From: Micropterix aruncella
Taxonomy: Eukaryota; Arthropoda; Insecta; Lepidoptera; Micropterigidae
Reading direction: 5' to 3'
DNA: 64,000 nucleotides
Assembly (NCBI GenBank): GCA_944548615.1
Contig: OX155980.1
Coordinates: 55,053,903-55,117,902, forward strand
Positions 1 to 10,896 of this stretch are shown here, piece after piece (the first letter of the stretch is position 1; every line of letters starts with the position of its first letter). A program made the position numbers and the translations under genes. A model generated the notes under the pieces. That model worked only from the letters and a program-made list of their open reading frames with translations, had not been told where the DNA came from and made no database searches.

Positions 1-845
1 ACTGTTGAGACTTGGTTTCTCCGATTCAAAAGTGGTGATTTCGACATGCAAGACAAAGAGCGCCCAGGCCAGGAGCAAAAATTTGAAGAAGCCGAATTGG
101 AGTCCATACTCCATGAGGATTCGAGTCTGACGCTGGCAAAGATAAGTGAAGTGCTTAATGTTCATCCCTTAACCGTTTCGAGACGTTTAAAATCTATGGG
201 AGTCATTCAAATGTAAGGGCATCGAGTTCCTCACGAGTTGAAGCCAAGAGACATCGAAAGACGTTTCACGACTTGTGAAATGCTCCTTCGCCGTCAGAAA
301 AGAAAAGGTTTTCTCCACCGAATAATCACCGGCAACAAAAAGTGGATCTATTACGAGAACCCCAAACGCAAAAAATATCGCTCGTACTCCGGTGAATCAC
401 TTCCATCGACCTCAACAGCCACGCCGAAGAGAGACATTCACGGATCCAAGGTAATGCTTTGCATTTGGTGTGACCAAAAGAGTGTCATCTATTTGGAGCT
501 GCTGAAACCGGGAGAAACCATCACGGGCGATCGCTACGGGCGACCTCAGCTCCAGAATTTGAGCGATGCTGTGAAGACCACGCTCCACCATACGTCGCGA
601 TGCAGGTCAAGAACTTCCTGGAAACGCTTCGCTGGGACATCCTACCTCACCCGTCGTACTCCCCAGATATTGCGCCATCCGACTACTATTTGTTACGGTC
701 AATGGCCCATGGCCTTTCCGAGTAGCGCTTCCAGTCTTTCGAGGATATTGAAAAATGGCTGGATTCGTGGATAGCCTCCAAGGACGAAGACTTTTTCCGC
801 TGGGGAATCTGTCTCTTGCCAGAAAGATTTGAGAACGTCATAGCT
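1..845 (+). pseudogene. mariner transposase remnant, mauritiana type
   Basis: Cut-and-paste DNA transposase, truncated at its 5' end by the window edge. The first ~70 codons give the helix-turn-helix half (WFLRFKSGDFD, then LTLAKISEVLNV). The linker VPHELKPRDIERR and the block FLHRIITGNKKWIYYENPKRKK are typical of Mos1-like mariners. After a frameshift near 573-577 the frame continues through SYSPDIAPSDYYLL and WLDSWIASKDEDFF to LPERFENV. The second and third catalytic Asp are 34 residues apart (DD34D). The first catalytic Asp is Asn (TGN for TGD). There are stops at 214-216 and ~724, so the protein is dead. Confidence 0.9.
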
Positions 846-964
846 ATAGTACGGCCAATATCAACGTGCACTTGGAGTCATAAATCATTAGGCCGGACCT
901 CTCGCTCACACTCGCTGTCTTTCGCTCGCACTATGGGGATGCGTGTTTTAAAAATAATAATAGC
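846..964 (+). repeat. mariner 3' flank shared in inverted form with 3316-3375
   Basis: The stretch from CCAATATCAACGTGCAC through CATTAGGCCGGAC continues the mariner 3' end. It recurs on the opposite strand at 3316-3375 with a few substitutions. No mauritiana-type terminal inverted repeat could be recognised beyond it. Confidence 0.6.
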
Positions 965-1072
965 AGTATCGATGGATTATCGATGTATCGATGGAATATC
1001 GATGGATTATGATGGATCGATGGTTGGATCGATAAAGATGACAATAGATATCGATGGATATTATAGATTATG
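965..1072. repeat. degenerate ATCGATGG tandem tract
   Basis: About eight imperfect copies of ATCGATGG/ATTATCGATG lie head to tail. This is a short decayed minisatellite between the mariner remnant and the Sailor-like element. It has no coding potential. Confidence 0.7.
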
Positions 1073-1346
1073 ATGAAAATTTTCGATGGGTTTATTTGTA
1101 ATAATTGGTTTAGTTAGTTTTAAACTCATTTATTAAGAAAAATTTTCATAAATACAAACTAACGTATACATGCAACAATAAAGTGAAATAAAAGTTTAAA
1201 GAATATTAAAAAAATATCTACATTAACCTAAATATTATCTTAAAATGTAACATGAAACTAAGTACTAAATATTACAAATTACATTTTAACAAAAAATACA
1301 ATTATAGGTTGGTCAGGCTAAACAAATATATTAAAAAAGCTATATT
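1073..1346. other. AT-rich 3' flank of the Sailor-like gene
   Basis: Very AT-rich sequence downstream of the minus-strand transposase stop codon. I looked for a terminal inverted repeat matching 2745-3150 and found none, so the left end of that element is not defined. Confidence 0.4.
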
Positions 1347-2744
1347 TTACTCGTCATCTGAACTGCTGTCGCTGCTATCTTGTAGATTTATAACCAAACG
1401 GTGCTGGTCTCTGTAAATATATTTTTCAAAATCAGCTCTTTGCAGATCTTCCGCGTGTTTAACACACTTGGCCCAATTTTCCTGTGTAACATTTTCGACG
1501 GCTTCGTGAAAGAATTTCTCGACATCTGCTAAATTAAACGTATTGTTCTTCGAAGCGACTTCTCCTTTAACCTGAGCCCAGATGAGCTCAATAGGATTAT
1601 ATTGACAGTGGTATGGTGGTAAGCGTATCAATTCGTGTCCTAATTCGTTTGCCAATTGATCCAAAGCATACACTTTCGAAGGATTACTTGCTTTCACCTT
1701 ACGTATTAACTCCTCTACAATCTCGGTACTTTCAAAAGCAATGTTTTTTTTTCTCAACCATTCTTGTATTTCTGCTTTCTTCGTTTTTGAATTAGGTATC
1801 TTTTCGAGCTGAACTGAATGGTAACTTGCGTTATCGACGATAATAATGGATGGCTCTTCGAGTACTTTTAAAAAACGTTCGAACCACTCCATATATGTGT
1901 CACCATTCATTTCTGTATGATAGTCTAAGTTCTTAGATTTCACCGCTCTAAACAACAATTTAGCCTCTGGAACGAAACCAGTCCTTGCAGAACCAGCATG
2001 ACAAAGAATAAGTCTAGATCCCTTTCCGGTTTTCTGGTTCTTAAATCCACCTTCGTCGTTTTCGTCGTGCCACATACGTCTTCTTGAATGATTCTGGTTA
2101 ACCCAGGTCTCATCGAGGTAAAATCGGGATCGAGAATCATTGGTGGTAATTAAGTTGTGCATTTTTCTTAAAAAGTCCATTCTGGCACACTTAATGTCAC
2201 TCCTTTCCATTAAATATTTCCGTCCGTCGTCGCCATTTCGATATTTGTAACCTATACTCTGCAAAATGGTTTTCATGGAACTTTTCCCGCATTTAAATCC
2301 AGGTATGGCATCCTTAAATTTGTTGAGTATATTGTCCACGGTAGGATATTCTCCGTTATCATAATATGATATGATGATACGTCTCAGCACATCGATGTCG
2401 AAGTTATCTAAATTGGTTACAGTTGCCGGCTTCTTAAACGTCTCTCTTGGTGTAGTAGGAAGCCCTGATTGTAAAACTTCTTGTTTTATTTTTTTGACAG
2501 TCCGCAAAGATACTCCACAAATTGACGCCGTCAGCTCTTGAGGTTTATTAAGATTGATGACAGAAATTTTTGCTGGGTCTCTTTTAAGTTCGTCAAAAAA
2601 TGTCAAAACGTTATGGATAAGACACCGAGTTTGTATGTTAATATCGCCCTTCAACTTTAGTAATTCCACGTTACAAAATAATGTCTCCATTGATGGTTGT
2701 AAATCCTCCTTAGTTGCACTGTTAGAAATTATACTGCACCGCAC
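1347..2744 (-). CDS. Sailor-like IS630/Tc1/mariner transposase, intact frame
   Basis: A 465-residue open frame without stops, expected to be a nuclear transposase that cuts and rejoins DNA. Residues ~55-100 look like an N-terminal helix-turn-helix. The DDE core is visible: D211 in FYLDETW, D304 in IIIVDNASYH and E386 in YNPIELIWAQVKG. The last ~10 residues are an acidic Ser/Asp tail. By my count 81 residues separate the second Asp and the Glu, far more than the 34 of classic Tc1 or mariner and close to the DD82E spacing reported for the Sailor family. M19 is a possible alternative start. It is the only full-length transposase frame in the window. No terminal inverted repeats were found, so mobility cannot be claimed. 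Confidence 0.85.
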   Translation of the reverse strand: MRCSIISNSATKEDLQPSMETLFCNVELLKLKGDINIQTRCLIHNVLTFFDELKRDPAKISVINLNKPQELTASICGVSLRTVKKIKQEVLQSGLPTTPRETFKKPATVTNLDNFDIDVLRRIIISYYDNGEYPTVDNILNKFKDAIPGFKCGKSSMKTILQSIGYKYRNGDDGRKYLMERSDIKCARMDFLRKMHNLITTNDSRSRFYLDETWVNQNHSRRRMWHDENDEGGFKNQKTGKGSRLILCHAGSARTGFVPEAKLLFRAVKSKNLDYHTEMNGDTYMEWFERFLKVLEEPSIIIVDNASYHSVQLEKIPNSKTKKAEIQEWLRKKNIAFESTEIVEELIRKVKASNPSKVYALDQLANELGHELIRLPPYHCQYNPIELIWAQVKGEVASKNNTFNLADVEKFFHEAVENVTQENWAKCVKHAEDLQRADFEKYIYRDQHRLVINLQDSSDSSSDDE

Positions 2745-3149
2745 TGCTCGACAGACAAACTCTAACTGACTGCCGGCAAACTACAATTGATTACAGAGCT
2801 ACATTTAGTTAGGTGACAATGACACAAATGCTTGAATTTGGTCGTTAAATATTTTGCAATCGCTACTTTTATCTATCAGAATATTTCAATTCATCAGTTA
2901 TGTATTTCGCAACACTGTAATGTATTGGCTTAGTCATTATTGATTTCTCTTGAATTCCTTTTATTCCCTGAAAGCTCATTATTATGATAGTGATGAAAGC
3001 GACACGAAGAATTTCAATTTTAATGCCATTTAAAATACTAAATCAATAAACTCCACATTAAAAAAAATGGTTAAAAAAACGATTTCTATAAAAAAATCCC
3101 GATGTATTTTTGTACGACATTCTAAATAATAAATATTTTTCATTTTGTT
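2745..3149. other. AT-rich 5' flank of the Sailor-like gene
   Basis: No open frame and no recognisable repeat. It probably includes the promoter side of the transposase gene, but I cannot point to a specific element. Confidence 0.3.
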
Positions 3150-3269
3150 CGGCAACATTATAGGGAATTAAATAATGTAAGAAGTATAAATGTAAGCAAT
3201 GATACAATGTCTACGCAACTACACATAAGTTTTTAAGAGAATAAATTATTTGATTTGATTTGAGTAAAT
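3150..3269 (+). mobile_element. LINE 3' end with TTTGAT-type tail
   Basis: The sequence ends in AATAAATTATTTGATTTGAT, a short tandem 3' tail typical of Jockey/CR1-like LINEs in moths. The same tail appears in reverse complement at 46,272-46,300. Only ~120 bp of 3' UTR remain. Confidence 0.6.
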
Positions 3270-3315
3270 TATCGATAAGCAACGTCGACTCGTTGGACAT
3301 CCTTACGCGCATCGT

Positions 3316-3375
3316 CCGGCCTAATGCTTTATGACTTCAGGTGCACATTGATATTGGACCTACAATAGCGATGGA
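3316..3375 (-). pseudogene. inverted mariner 3'-end fragment
   Basis: The reverse complement of this segment matches 845-898, including the CCAATATCAA and CATTAGGCCGGAC blocks. It is the end of a second mariner copy in opposite orientation, 2.4 kb from the first. Confidence 0.6.
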
Positions 3376-3990
3376 CAATACATTGAATGAAATGCTCTTT
3401 CCAATTTGCATCGAAATAAATGTTCAATATCACAAAAAAATCAAAGTTTTCAATTCAAAGACCTAATACTTTCAAACGACATCGACACCTCGATCCGCAT
3501 CCTAGCTTTACGCGTTCGCGGGATGGACTGCTTACCCCTATCTTTCCGTCTGTATCTTTTTTTTCGTCCGCCACACCCATACATCTCATTCCCTGACGCA
3601 ATAACCTTACTACTAGAAAGGTACACATGTAAGATATCCGTATTTTATCAGTTGTTTTCTATTAATTCATTTTATTTCAAATTTATTTTATGGTGATTGT
3701 GGTGTTGCCGAACCACTTTACTCCTTGGAGTTTTACAATTAATATTTTTTTAATTACAAAATTGCTTACAGTTTACCTAATCAAGTAGGTTACTCACTTA
3801 TTTCGTCAAAAAATTCAGAATATTTTTTTTGTTGCATCAAAATGTTGACCTAGCTTCGAAAGCGATTTTGTATCAAACCAAACTTAAAGACAAACATTTT
3901 TCATATTTATTGCATTTTGTAATAATAAACATATTTAGACAATGGTCATAAATCAGACGAATTAAACGTTAACTGCTGAATAAAGAATAC
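3376..3990. other. no recognisable feature
   Basis: AT-rich sequence. A plus frame at 3406-3696 has no domain I recognise and looks fortuitous. Confidence 0.3.
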
Positions 3991-3995
3991 TTTCC

Positions 3996-4300
3996 GTGCC
4001 ACTGTGCGATGAGGCGTGGCGTCGGCTATTGCAGAAAGGTGATCTCTACTCGTTGTATCACATTGCATGCGGGCTACCGCAGAGGGCAACCGTGATCTCA
4101 GTTTTTCCGATCGCGCCACGGGGGAAAACGTACCAGCCTCTTTCAGGGTCGCCGAGACGTACCGAGACTTACTACCGTTCTAAGGGAGGATTAGGCCACC
4201 CCGGGCACCAAAACCAGGTGTGCTACAACCTTAGGGCAAGGACGTCCAAAATTGTCAAAGCGCAGTTGCGCTCCAAAAACTGCTTAATTTTCCAAAGAAA
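3996..4300. repeat. GC-rich block, unidentified
   Basis: A sharp GC-rich patch in AT-rich surroundings with a 109-codon plus frame of no recognisable family. Such patches elsewhere in the window are TE fragments, and that is my guess here. Confidence 0.3.
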
Positions 4301-5250
4301 TTGCCTTCAGCATAGTTTATTTTAATTATTTTGGATTCATATCCAATTGGCGAATTTGCGACTCTCGGACGTGCCACAATATATTATAGTTAGTAATATA
4401 CAAGCTACTGTAAGTATCAGGTAGTTATTACAAGTTTTTGCATGATACTAGTTTGAGTATCTGAACTATTTTAAAGACAACTAAAAAATATAATGAGTGC
4501 ATTATCATAACTGATCAAAATAATTGGCTTTCATAAAATTGTTGACTTTCATACAGTTGACTGAGTACATTCGTCAGAACCAGCCATAAATGTTTTTATG
4601 GTATTGGCTCGCGAGATTTTTTAAAATTGGAAGCATCCGGTCGGATATGCTTTGCTGTCGGAATATTATTAAAAAAGCTTTTCAAAATAGGACATATTCA
4701 GAGAATAAAACGGTCCACTTCTATTCATCAATAGCTCTATTATATTAACAATACGAAAATATTTATAACTAACTGACCCAGCGAACTTCGTACCGCCTAA
4801 CAGTCAATGAATGTCGTGTTACAGATTAGCTGAACTTAATTTATGATTTTATGGAAATAATACAATGAATACAAAATAAATATTTAGTTCACAATTTTTT
4901 TAAGATAATTACTCTGGTCAACACATTTTTTGTCCCTTTAACAAAAGTAGTTAAATCTTATAGGAAATTTCACGCTGATTTCAGATATGTAATTAGTTTT
5001 TTTCTATCACGTCAGGTTTTTATGGAATTTATGGAGTTTTACTAAAATATGTATAAATTCATATGTTTCATATGTTCACGTAAGGTTATGTTGTTTGCGA
5101 TTCTGATGATTTGGAGAGAGCCAAAAAATCACAACGGATTGCTACTTCTGCATAACAAACATTTTAGGATGTACAAAGAAAAAAAAGAAACACATCACAT
5201 ACCGTAAACAACGTCGAATCGGCTATAAGGCCTGTTCCACACGACGAATC
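4301..5250. other. AT-rich stretch, no gene seen
   Basis: No open frame of interest. The segment near 4775-4830 (GCGAACTTCGTACCGCC) resembles a dispersed insect repeat, but I could not assign it. Confidence 0.3.
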
Positions 5251-5251
5251 A

Positions 5252-6525
5252 TTGCCCATACCGAGACCTCCAGAAAATTTTCAATTAGAAACGAATCCAT
5301 CAGAGGAGGATACTGAAAAGTCGGATTCTGAGTTCTCTGTGGAGGTGTCTACTTCTGCGAAGCCTCATTTATTGATCCAAAGTTACCTGAATGATCTGGT
5401 ACGTGACCTGAATTTATCAAAACTGCCATCAGAAATGTTAGGTTCGCGCTTGCAGCAGTAGAATCTTTTCGAAAAAGTTACAAAATTCACGCACTTTAGA
5501 AACCGGCATCGTCTCTTGGTTCAATATTATGTCATGGAAGACACCACTTTATGTTACTGTCAAGACATTGAAGGTCTGTTCGCAGCTCTTGGCTTGCAAC
5601 ATAACGCAGCAGATTGGCGACTTTTCATAGACTCATCAAAAGTAAATTTGAAAGCTGTTTTAATTCACAACGGAAACACTCAACCGTCCATTCCCCTTGG
5701 TCATGCTGCAAACATGAAAGAGAACTATGACAACATGAAGATGCTGTTAACAAAAATAAAATACTTAAAATACGAATGGAAAATATGTGGTGATCTAAAA
5801 GTAATAGGGCTCCTACTAGGAATGCAAACGGGATACACAAAGTATTGTTGTTTTCTGTGCGAGTGGGACAGCAGAGACAGGAAAAACCATTATACCAAGA
5901 AGGACTGGCCTACTAGAGAGCACCTTATACCTGGCACGAAGAATGTTCACCATGTTCCCTTAGTAAAATCTGAGATATCTTACTTCCACCCTTACAAATT
6001 AAATTGAGTTTGATGAAAAATTTTGTAAACGGTTTGTCTAAGGATGGAAATGGCATGACTTACTTAAAGCAAAAGTTTCCTAAGATCAGCGACGCAAAAA
6101 ATAAAGAAGGAATATTCGTGGGACCACAAATAAGGGAGATCTTGACTGATCTGAATTTTAAAACAGTGTTGAGACCAGTTGAGCTAGCCGCTTGGTCGGC
6201 CTTCAAGAATGTTGTCGAGAACTTTCTTGGAAATCATAAAAGTGAAGACTATATCAGCATTGCATCTGAAATGCTCATGGCCTATTAAAATATGGGATGT
6301 AACATGTCACTAAAAATACACTTTCTTCACTCTCACTTAATTTTTTTCCCGAAAATATGGGAGATGTCAGTGACGAGCACGGCGAACCATTTCACCAGGA
6401 CATTGCGGCTATGGAGAAGCGATACCAAGGAAAGTGGAGCCCATCTATGCTGGCTGACTATTGCTGGACCCTGCAGAGAGACTCTCAAGAAACTCACAAG
6501 CGCAAATCAGGAGCAAAAAAAATTT
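5252..6525 (+). pseudogene. multi-copy TE-associated protein, broken
   Basis: Fragments of one protein run in order. They are an acidic N-terminal part (5252-5458), then WRLFIDSSKVNLKAVLIHNG and TKYCCFLCEWDSRDR (5516-6005), then MKNFVNGLSKDGNG through FVGPQIREILTD (6013-6286), then GCNMSLKIHFL, and after a frameshift near 6350 DEHGEPFHQDIAAMEKRYQG to a TAA at ~6525. I recognise this as a family found in many near-identical copies in arthropods and Hydra, so it is presumably transposon-borne; its biochemical role is unknown to me. Stops near 5459, 6006 and 6286 plus the frameshift make it a pseudogene. Confidence 0.7.
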
Positions 6526-6689
6526 AATTGAATTAAATTTGAAATTTTGTTAAATAAGTACCCGTCATATTATGACAGAATTATGTAAAAATACTTTTTT
6601 AAATAATAAAAAAACCTGACCTGTAAAATTTTTTTTTGTTTCATTTTGTGTTTAAGGATAGTAAATACATATAAAAAAAATACCTATGC
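6526..6689. other. A/T-rich tail region
   Basis: Low-complexity AT with runs of T and A after the broken protein. No element end was identified. Confidence 0.3.
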
Positions 6690-6985
6690 TTTAGGGACTG
6701 CACTTAAAAAAAAAATTGTCGACCAGTGACACAAAAAGAAATAAAAAAGTACAAAAATTAAGTATATCAATTGCGTGTCAGCAAGACATGATTGAATTAA
6801 ACTATTTACATATTGTGCAGCATGGGATGCACTCGGTTTAATTCTCTTCATTAAAGCACCTTGTGATATACGACATTTTTTTGTTTTTTTATCAGGCGCA
6901 AGAACAAATAAAGCGGATGATTTGCCGACACGTGAACATGCCACGTACAACTGACCATGAGAAAAACACGGATTTACATTTTGTA
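6690..6985 (-). pseudogene. Helitron helicase C-terminal fragment
   Basis: The minus-strand frame reads NPCFSHGQLYVACSRVGKSS followed by ALFVLAPDKKTKK. This is the last conserved motif of the PIF1-type helicase in Helitron Rep/helicase proteins. A TAA lies just upstream of the block, and the rest of the helicase and the Rep domain are absent. Helitrons move by rolling-circle replication and often leave such tails. Confidence 0.75.
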
Positions 6986-7150
6986 TGGGAAAATGTTTTT
7001 TCTTTTATTTTAATTTTTCGTCAATTTTCGAATTTTTGTTTTTAATAGTTATTCTGCTATTCGGGACGGAGACAAATACTACAAATCAAAAACCACGAAA
7101 ATCAGGCCAGCCGTTCTGGAGTTATAAGTGTTCGAACAAACCCGACTTTG

Positions 7151-7212
7151 TTTTATATTGTATATAGATTACGTATATATGTATATATACGTAATCTATA
7201 TACAATATAAAA
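7151..7212. repeat. perfect 30-bp-arm palindrome
   Basis: The arms 7151-7180 and 7183-7212 are exact reverse complements with a 2-nt centre. The core contains TATATAGATTACG, which recurs at 9447-9459 on the far side of the neighbouring LINE and (TA)n array. It sits directly at the 5' truncation point of that LINE. Confidence 0.95.
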
Positions 7213-7218
7213 CATATA

Positions 7219-8880
7219 TCGTGCCTCGCTTTTGCCGACGACCTAACTTTCATCACCAGAAGCCCCAAGCAGCTTTCCCTGCTATTACAGAAAGTGGAGC
7301 TTTTCTGCGACTGGTCAGGCTGTATAAAAGTGAAGCCCTCCAAATGTTTTTGCCTTGGACTCGCCCGCATGGGCACAAAATTTACATCCTATGACCCCAA
7401 ATTGGTCTATAAGGGCTCTAATATCTCCCTTATAGACCCAAACAATCATTTCAAATTCCTCGGTAGAAAAATCACCCATCAGGGAAAAGACGTCTCGGGC
7501 GATCAGGTTATAGAGCATTTCAAAAGTTGCCTGGCGAAAATAGATGCCTTGCTAATTTCTGGCCCTCGTAAGGCCTGGATCTATGACAATTATCTAACGT
7601 CACATTTGTCATGGCCCTTTCTTATTTACGATTTTGCCAAAACCCAACTGTCCCATCTAGATGCGCTGGTGACAGCTAGTTTAAAATCCTGGCTGTCCTT
7701 AGCCAAACCAGCTGACCCCTCGACTCTCTTCAGGTCCAAACAAAATTTTGGGCTAGCGCTTAAACTGCCCTCTCTGCTCTACGCCAACTCCAGAATAACC
7801 AAAAATTCGATTCTGTGCAATTCCAAAGATCCGGCAATATCGAAGCACGTAATAAGTGGCCGTAGTGATTCAAATGATTTACAAGCCCGCGTAGACTTCC
7901 ACAAAAAGTTCCTTACTGGAATCAGCCAGAATGGCACTGGTCTGGGGTATGGCAGTACAACCACGAGCGACGTGGACTTGAAGAAGTCTCTTTTGCGGGG
8001 AGATTACGACAGCAAGAGTATGGCTCATGCTATTGGCCTTCAATGCCAGAATGATTGGACAACAATTGGGGACTTTTGCATTCCGCCTCCAATGCACTGG
8101 AAGGTAATGCTCTATGACTGGACGCCAGAGATGCTGAAATTTTATTTGAATGCCTTTCAGCATACACTTCCAGACCCCAGTAACCTCGCTCCTTGGAGCT
8201 TTGCCGAGGATAGTTCTTGTCCCCTCTGTAGCAATACCCCTTGCACAGCTAGACACATTCTAGCTGGCTGCAAGGTGGCCTTAGATCGGTACACTTACCG
8301 CCATGACAAAGTTCTCGCTGTTATTCGCGAGGTAATTAGTCTCTCAGTGGCTCGTGCCAACAAGGGTTTGACAGTATCCTCCAAACCCCCAATACAGTTT
8401 GTGCGGGATGGCTCTAAAGGCAAAAAACATTTAACTACAAAACCTTTCTCAATAATCGAGAAAGCTACAGATTGGATTCTGGAGGTTGATTCGGTCTCTA
8501 AGCAGTATAAATTCCCTGAAAGTCTCGGATGCACAGCTCTCCGTCCAGATATAACTCTTTACTCTCTATATCGGAAGGTGGCTCTTATTGTAGAATTAAC
8601 TGTTCCATGGGAATCAAATATCCCAAAAGACCACGAGTACAAATTAAATAAATACCATGATCTTGCAAATGCCGTAACCCGGAACGGCTTCACTGTTCAC
8701 CTTCACGCGGTGGAAGTTGGCGCTCGTGGCCTGCCAGCTAAATCTCTATTTCACCTCTTTAAAGATCTTGGCCTTTCCAGAAAAATAATCAACTCTTTCT
8801 TAGAAAAATTATCTAAAACTGCGATTTGCGCATCTCAAATTCTATGGCTTCGAAGGGGGAGTGAATGGGTGGCAAGGTGA
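7219..8880 (+). CDS. 5'-truncated LINE: RT end, zinc finger, restriction-like endonuclease
   Basis: The 3' part of the single ORF of a non-LTR retrotransposon of the restriction-like-endonuclease type (R2/Hero/Utopia-like; exact clade uncertain). It opens just before LAFADDL, the catalytic box of the reverse transcriptase (RT), at ~7225. The thumb region follows, then a Cys/His knuckle CPLCSNTPCTARHILAGC (~8219-8272). A PD-(D/E)xK endonuclease comes last: RPDITLY (~8541), ELTVPWE (~8594) and the Lys-containing EYKLNKYHD (~8635). In this class the endonuclease nicks the target and the RT copies from the nick. About 1,660 nt remain open to the natural stop, so the insertion is young. The RT N-terminal half is missing. 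Confidence 0.85.
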   Translation, partial: SCLAFADDLTFITRSPKQLSLLLQKVELFCDWSGCIKVKPSKCFCLGLARMGTKFTSYDPKLVYKGSNISLIDPNNHFKFLGRKITHQGKDVSGDQVIEHFKSCLAKIDALLISGPRKAWIYDNYLTSHLSWPFLIYDFAKTQLSHLDALVTASLKSWLSLAKPADPSTLFRSKQNFGLALKLPSLLYANSRITKNSILCNSKDPAISKHVISGRSDSNDLQARVDFHKKFLTGISQNGTGLGYGSTTTSDVDLKKSLLRGDYDSKSMAHAIGLQCQNDWTTIGDFCIPPPMHWKVMLYDWTPEMLKFYLNAFQHTLPDPSNLAPWSFAEDSSCPLCSNTPCTARHILAGCKVALDRYTYRHDKVLAVIREVISLSVARANKGLTVSSKPPIQFVRDGSKGKKHLTTKPFSIIEKATDWILEVDSVSKQYKFPESLGCTALRPDITLYSLYRKVALIVELTVPWESNIPKDHEYKLNKYHDLANAVTRNGFTVHLHAVEVGARGLPAKSLFHLFKDLGLSRKIINSFLEKLSKTAICASQILWLRRGSEWVAR

Positions 8881-9446
<566 letters not shown>

Positions 9447-9654
9447 TATAGATTACGATGAAACGCATCTCATGACATAAGTCCGCAACAAGTCAGTTTG
9501 TCTGTTTCTTTGTTTCTACTCTTTATTGTGATCAATGGATGGGTTTATTATGATACCACAATCTCTTACAAGCTACCCTATCATGAAGTGTTGATATGTA
9601 TGTGAGCGTGCAATATGTGTGTGAGTGTCATGTTATTGTATTCGATCGACAGTT

Positions 9655-9772
9655 TTCAAAATGCAATCTCGTTAATTTTATCCCAACGGAAAATGGTGAC
9701 TCCCAACGGGAATCGAACCCGGAACCTTACATTGTAAGATCAAGCTACCTAACCACTATACCACCGGGAAGG
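9655..9772 (-). mobile_element. tRNA-derived SINE
   Basis: On the minus strand the head starts at the right edge with an A-box-like TGGTATAGTGGTTAGG and a B box GGGTTCGATTCCC, 32 nt apart. The fold is not a canonical tRNA and non-tRNA sequence continues to the left, perhaps to ~9480. Related heads lie at 25,318-25,380 and 37,374-37,476, the latter sharing the body block TTAATTTTATCCCAAC as read on the plus strand. Confidence 0.75.
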
Positions 9773-10155
9773 AACACGTTTCGTTATTAATCAATATGAA
9801 TAATTAATGTAATTATTATCAATTAACCTCCTCAAATATAATGATCATAAAAACAAAAGAGATTTTTGTTGTAGCGAATCTGAGGGATTATTTTTTAATG
9901 AGATGCTAGATTTGTTCAGATCATTAAAATTAATAAATCAAAAAATGGAAGAGACCTAACGTCGCAAATGGAAGTTATTGAGGGGTTTCAAATAATGATA
10001 TCATTTATGCTACTTTGGTTTAATGACCTCAAGCTAGAATGGCACGCATTTCTGCGAGCGAGACTGGCGTTCCTTCTAATTCCGCTACCGCGCTAGCCTT
10101 GCGTGTGCAGCCGGCCGGGCGGTTCGGCGCGCAGTCCCTATCCTCAACTGCACAA
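9773..10155. other. AT-rich then GC-rich, no gene seen
   Basis: AT-rich to about 10,020, then increasingly GC-rich towards the repeat that follows. No coding signal was found. Confidence 0.3.
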
Positions 10156-10159
10156 CTTG

Positions 10160-10896
10160 GGTTGGCGACTACAGCGGGCGAGCCCGTCACCTCAGGAAGT
10201 TTTAACGATTAGTCGTTCTATCTCCCTGGAAGTGAGCGCAGAAGATTTGGGGACAAAACAGTCAACCGTCTAGCTTCGCCACAAGCCCGTAAGAGGCCAA
10301 CACCTTAACCGCGAGTTAGCCAGGAATACTTCCAATTGTGACTAGATTGGGGGCTAACGGGCCCATGATGAGTTGGCCACGATGACCCATGTGTACAGGG
10401 TCGGTCACACTCACGGGTCAACACCCATCCGACGGCCTCCTCGCATGGGGTGCGAGGCCTGGGTAGGACACTGGGTCAACCAGTCTCCCCTGGGAACCAA
10501 ACCTCTGGCGCCCCTGGACGGTCTGCGCACCGTGCGGGGTTTGCTCCAATCGGTTGTGCTTTCCGACTAACAGTCGGGGGAGTCTGGGAACTGTATTGTT
10601 TCCTATAGAGCGGGGGTGGTTGCGTACCTTATGGCGACTGCTCTGGAATTGACCATTGGCCATCCGATCCCGGGTAAGAGGCGGGCAAAGGACGCCTTGG
10701 TCCGCGAAGATTCGGTGCACTCCGTTTCACCGCTTCATAAGGGAGAGGACCGCGCAAGCGACCTCGAACTCGGAACCAATCGAGAGACCGGAGAAATCTG
10801 GTCACAATTGGAAGTGAGGGCGCGAGTTCTCGAGCCCGCCGGGTTATTCCTGGCTTACTCGCGGTAAGGCGTTGGACTCTCACGGGTTGTGACGTA
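10160..10896. repeat. GC-rich repeat family G, inverted pair
   Basis: The first ~185 bp (GGGCGAGCCCGTCACCTCAG onward) match the start of the copies at 36,003 and 57,415. From ~10,345 to 10,896 the sequence matches the reverse complement of 36,100-36,665. A short forward copy is therefore joined to a longer inverted copy, and CACCTTAACCGCGAGT at 10,300 faces ACTCGCGGTAAGGCG at 10,858. The open frames inside are not conserved between copies and look non-coding. Confidence 0.75.

Noticed and set aside
238..774. Host SETMAR-like gene
   Set aside because: No SET domain is present; the frame is a mariner remnant with stops and a lost catalytic Asp.
9655..9772. Functional tRNA gene
   Set aside because: A and B boxes are present, but the arms do not fold into a cloverleaf and related sequence recurs with SINE body attached.
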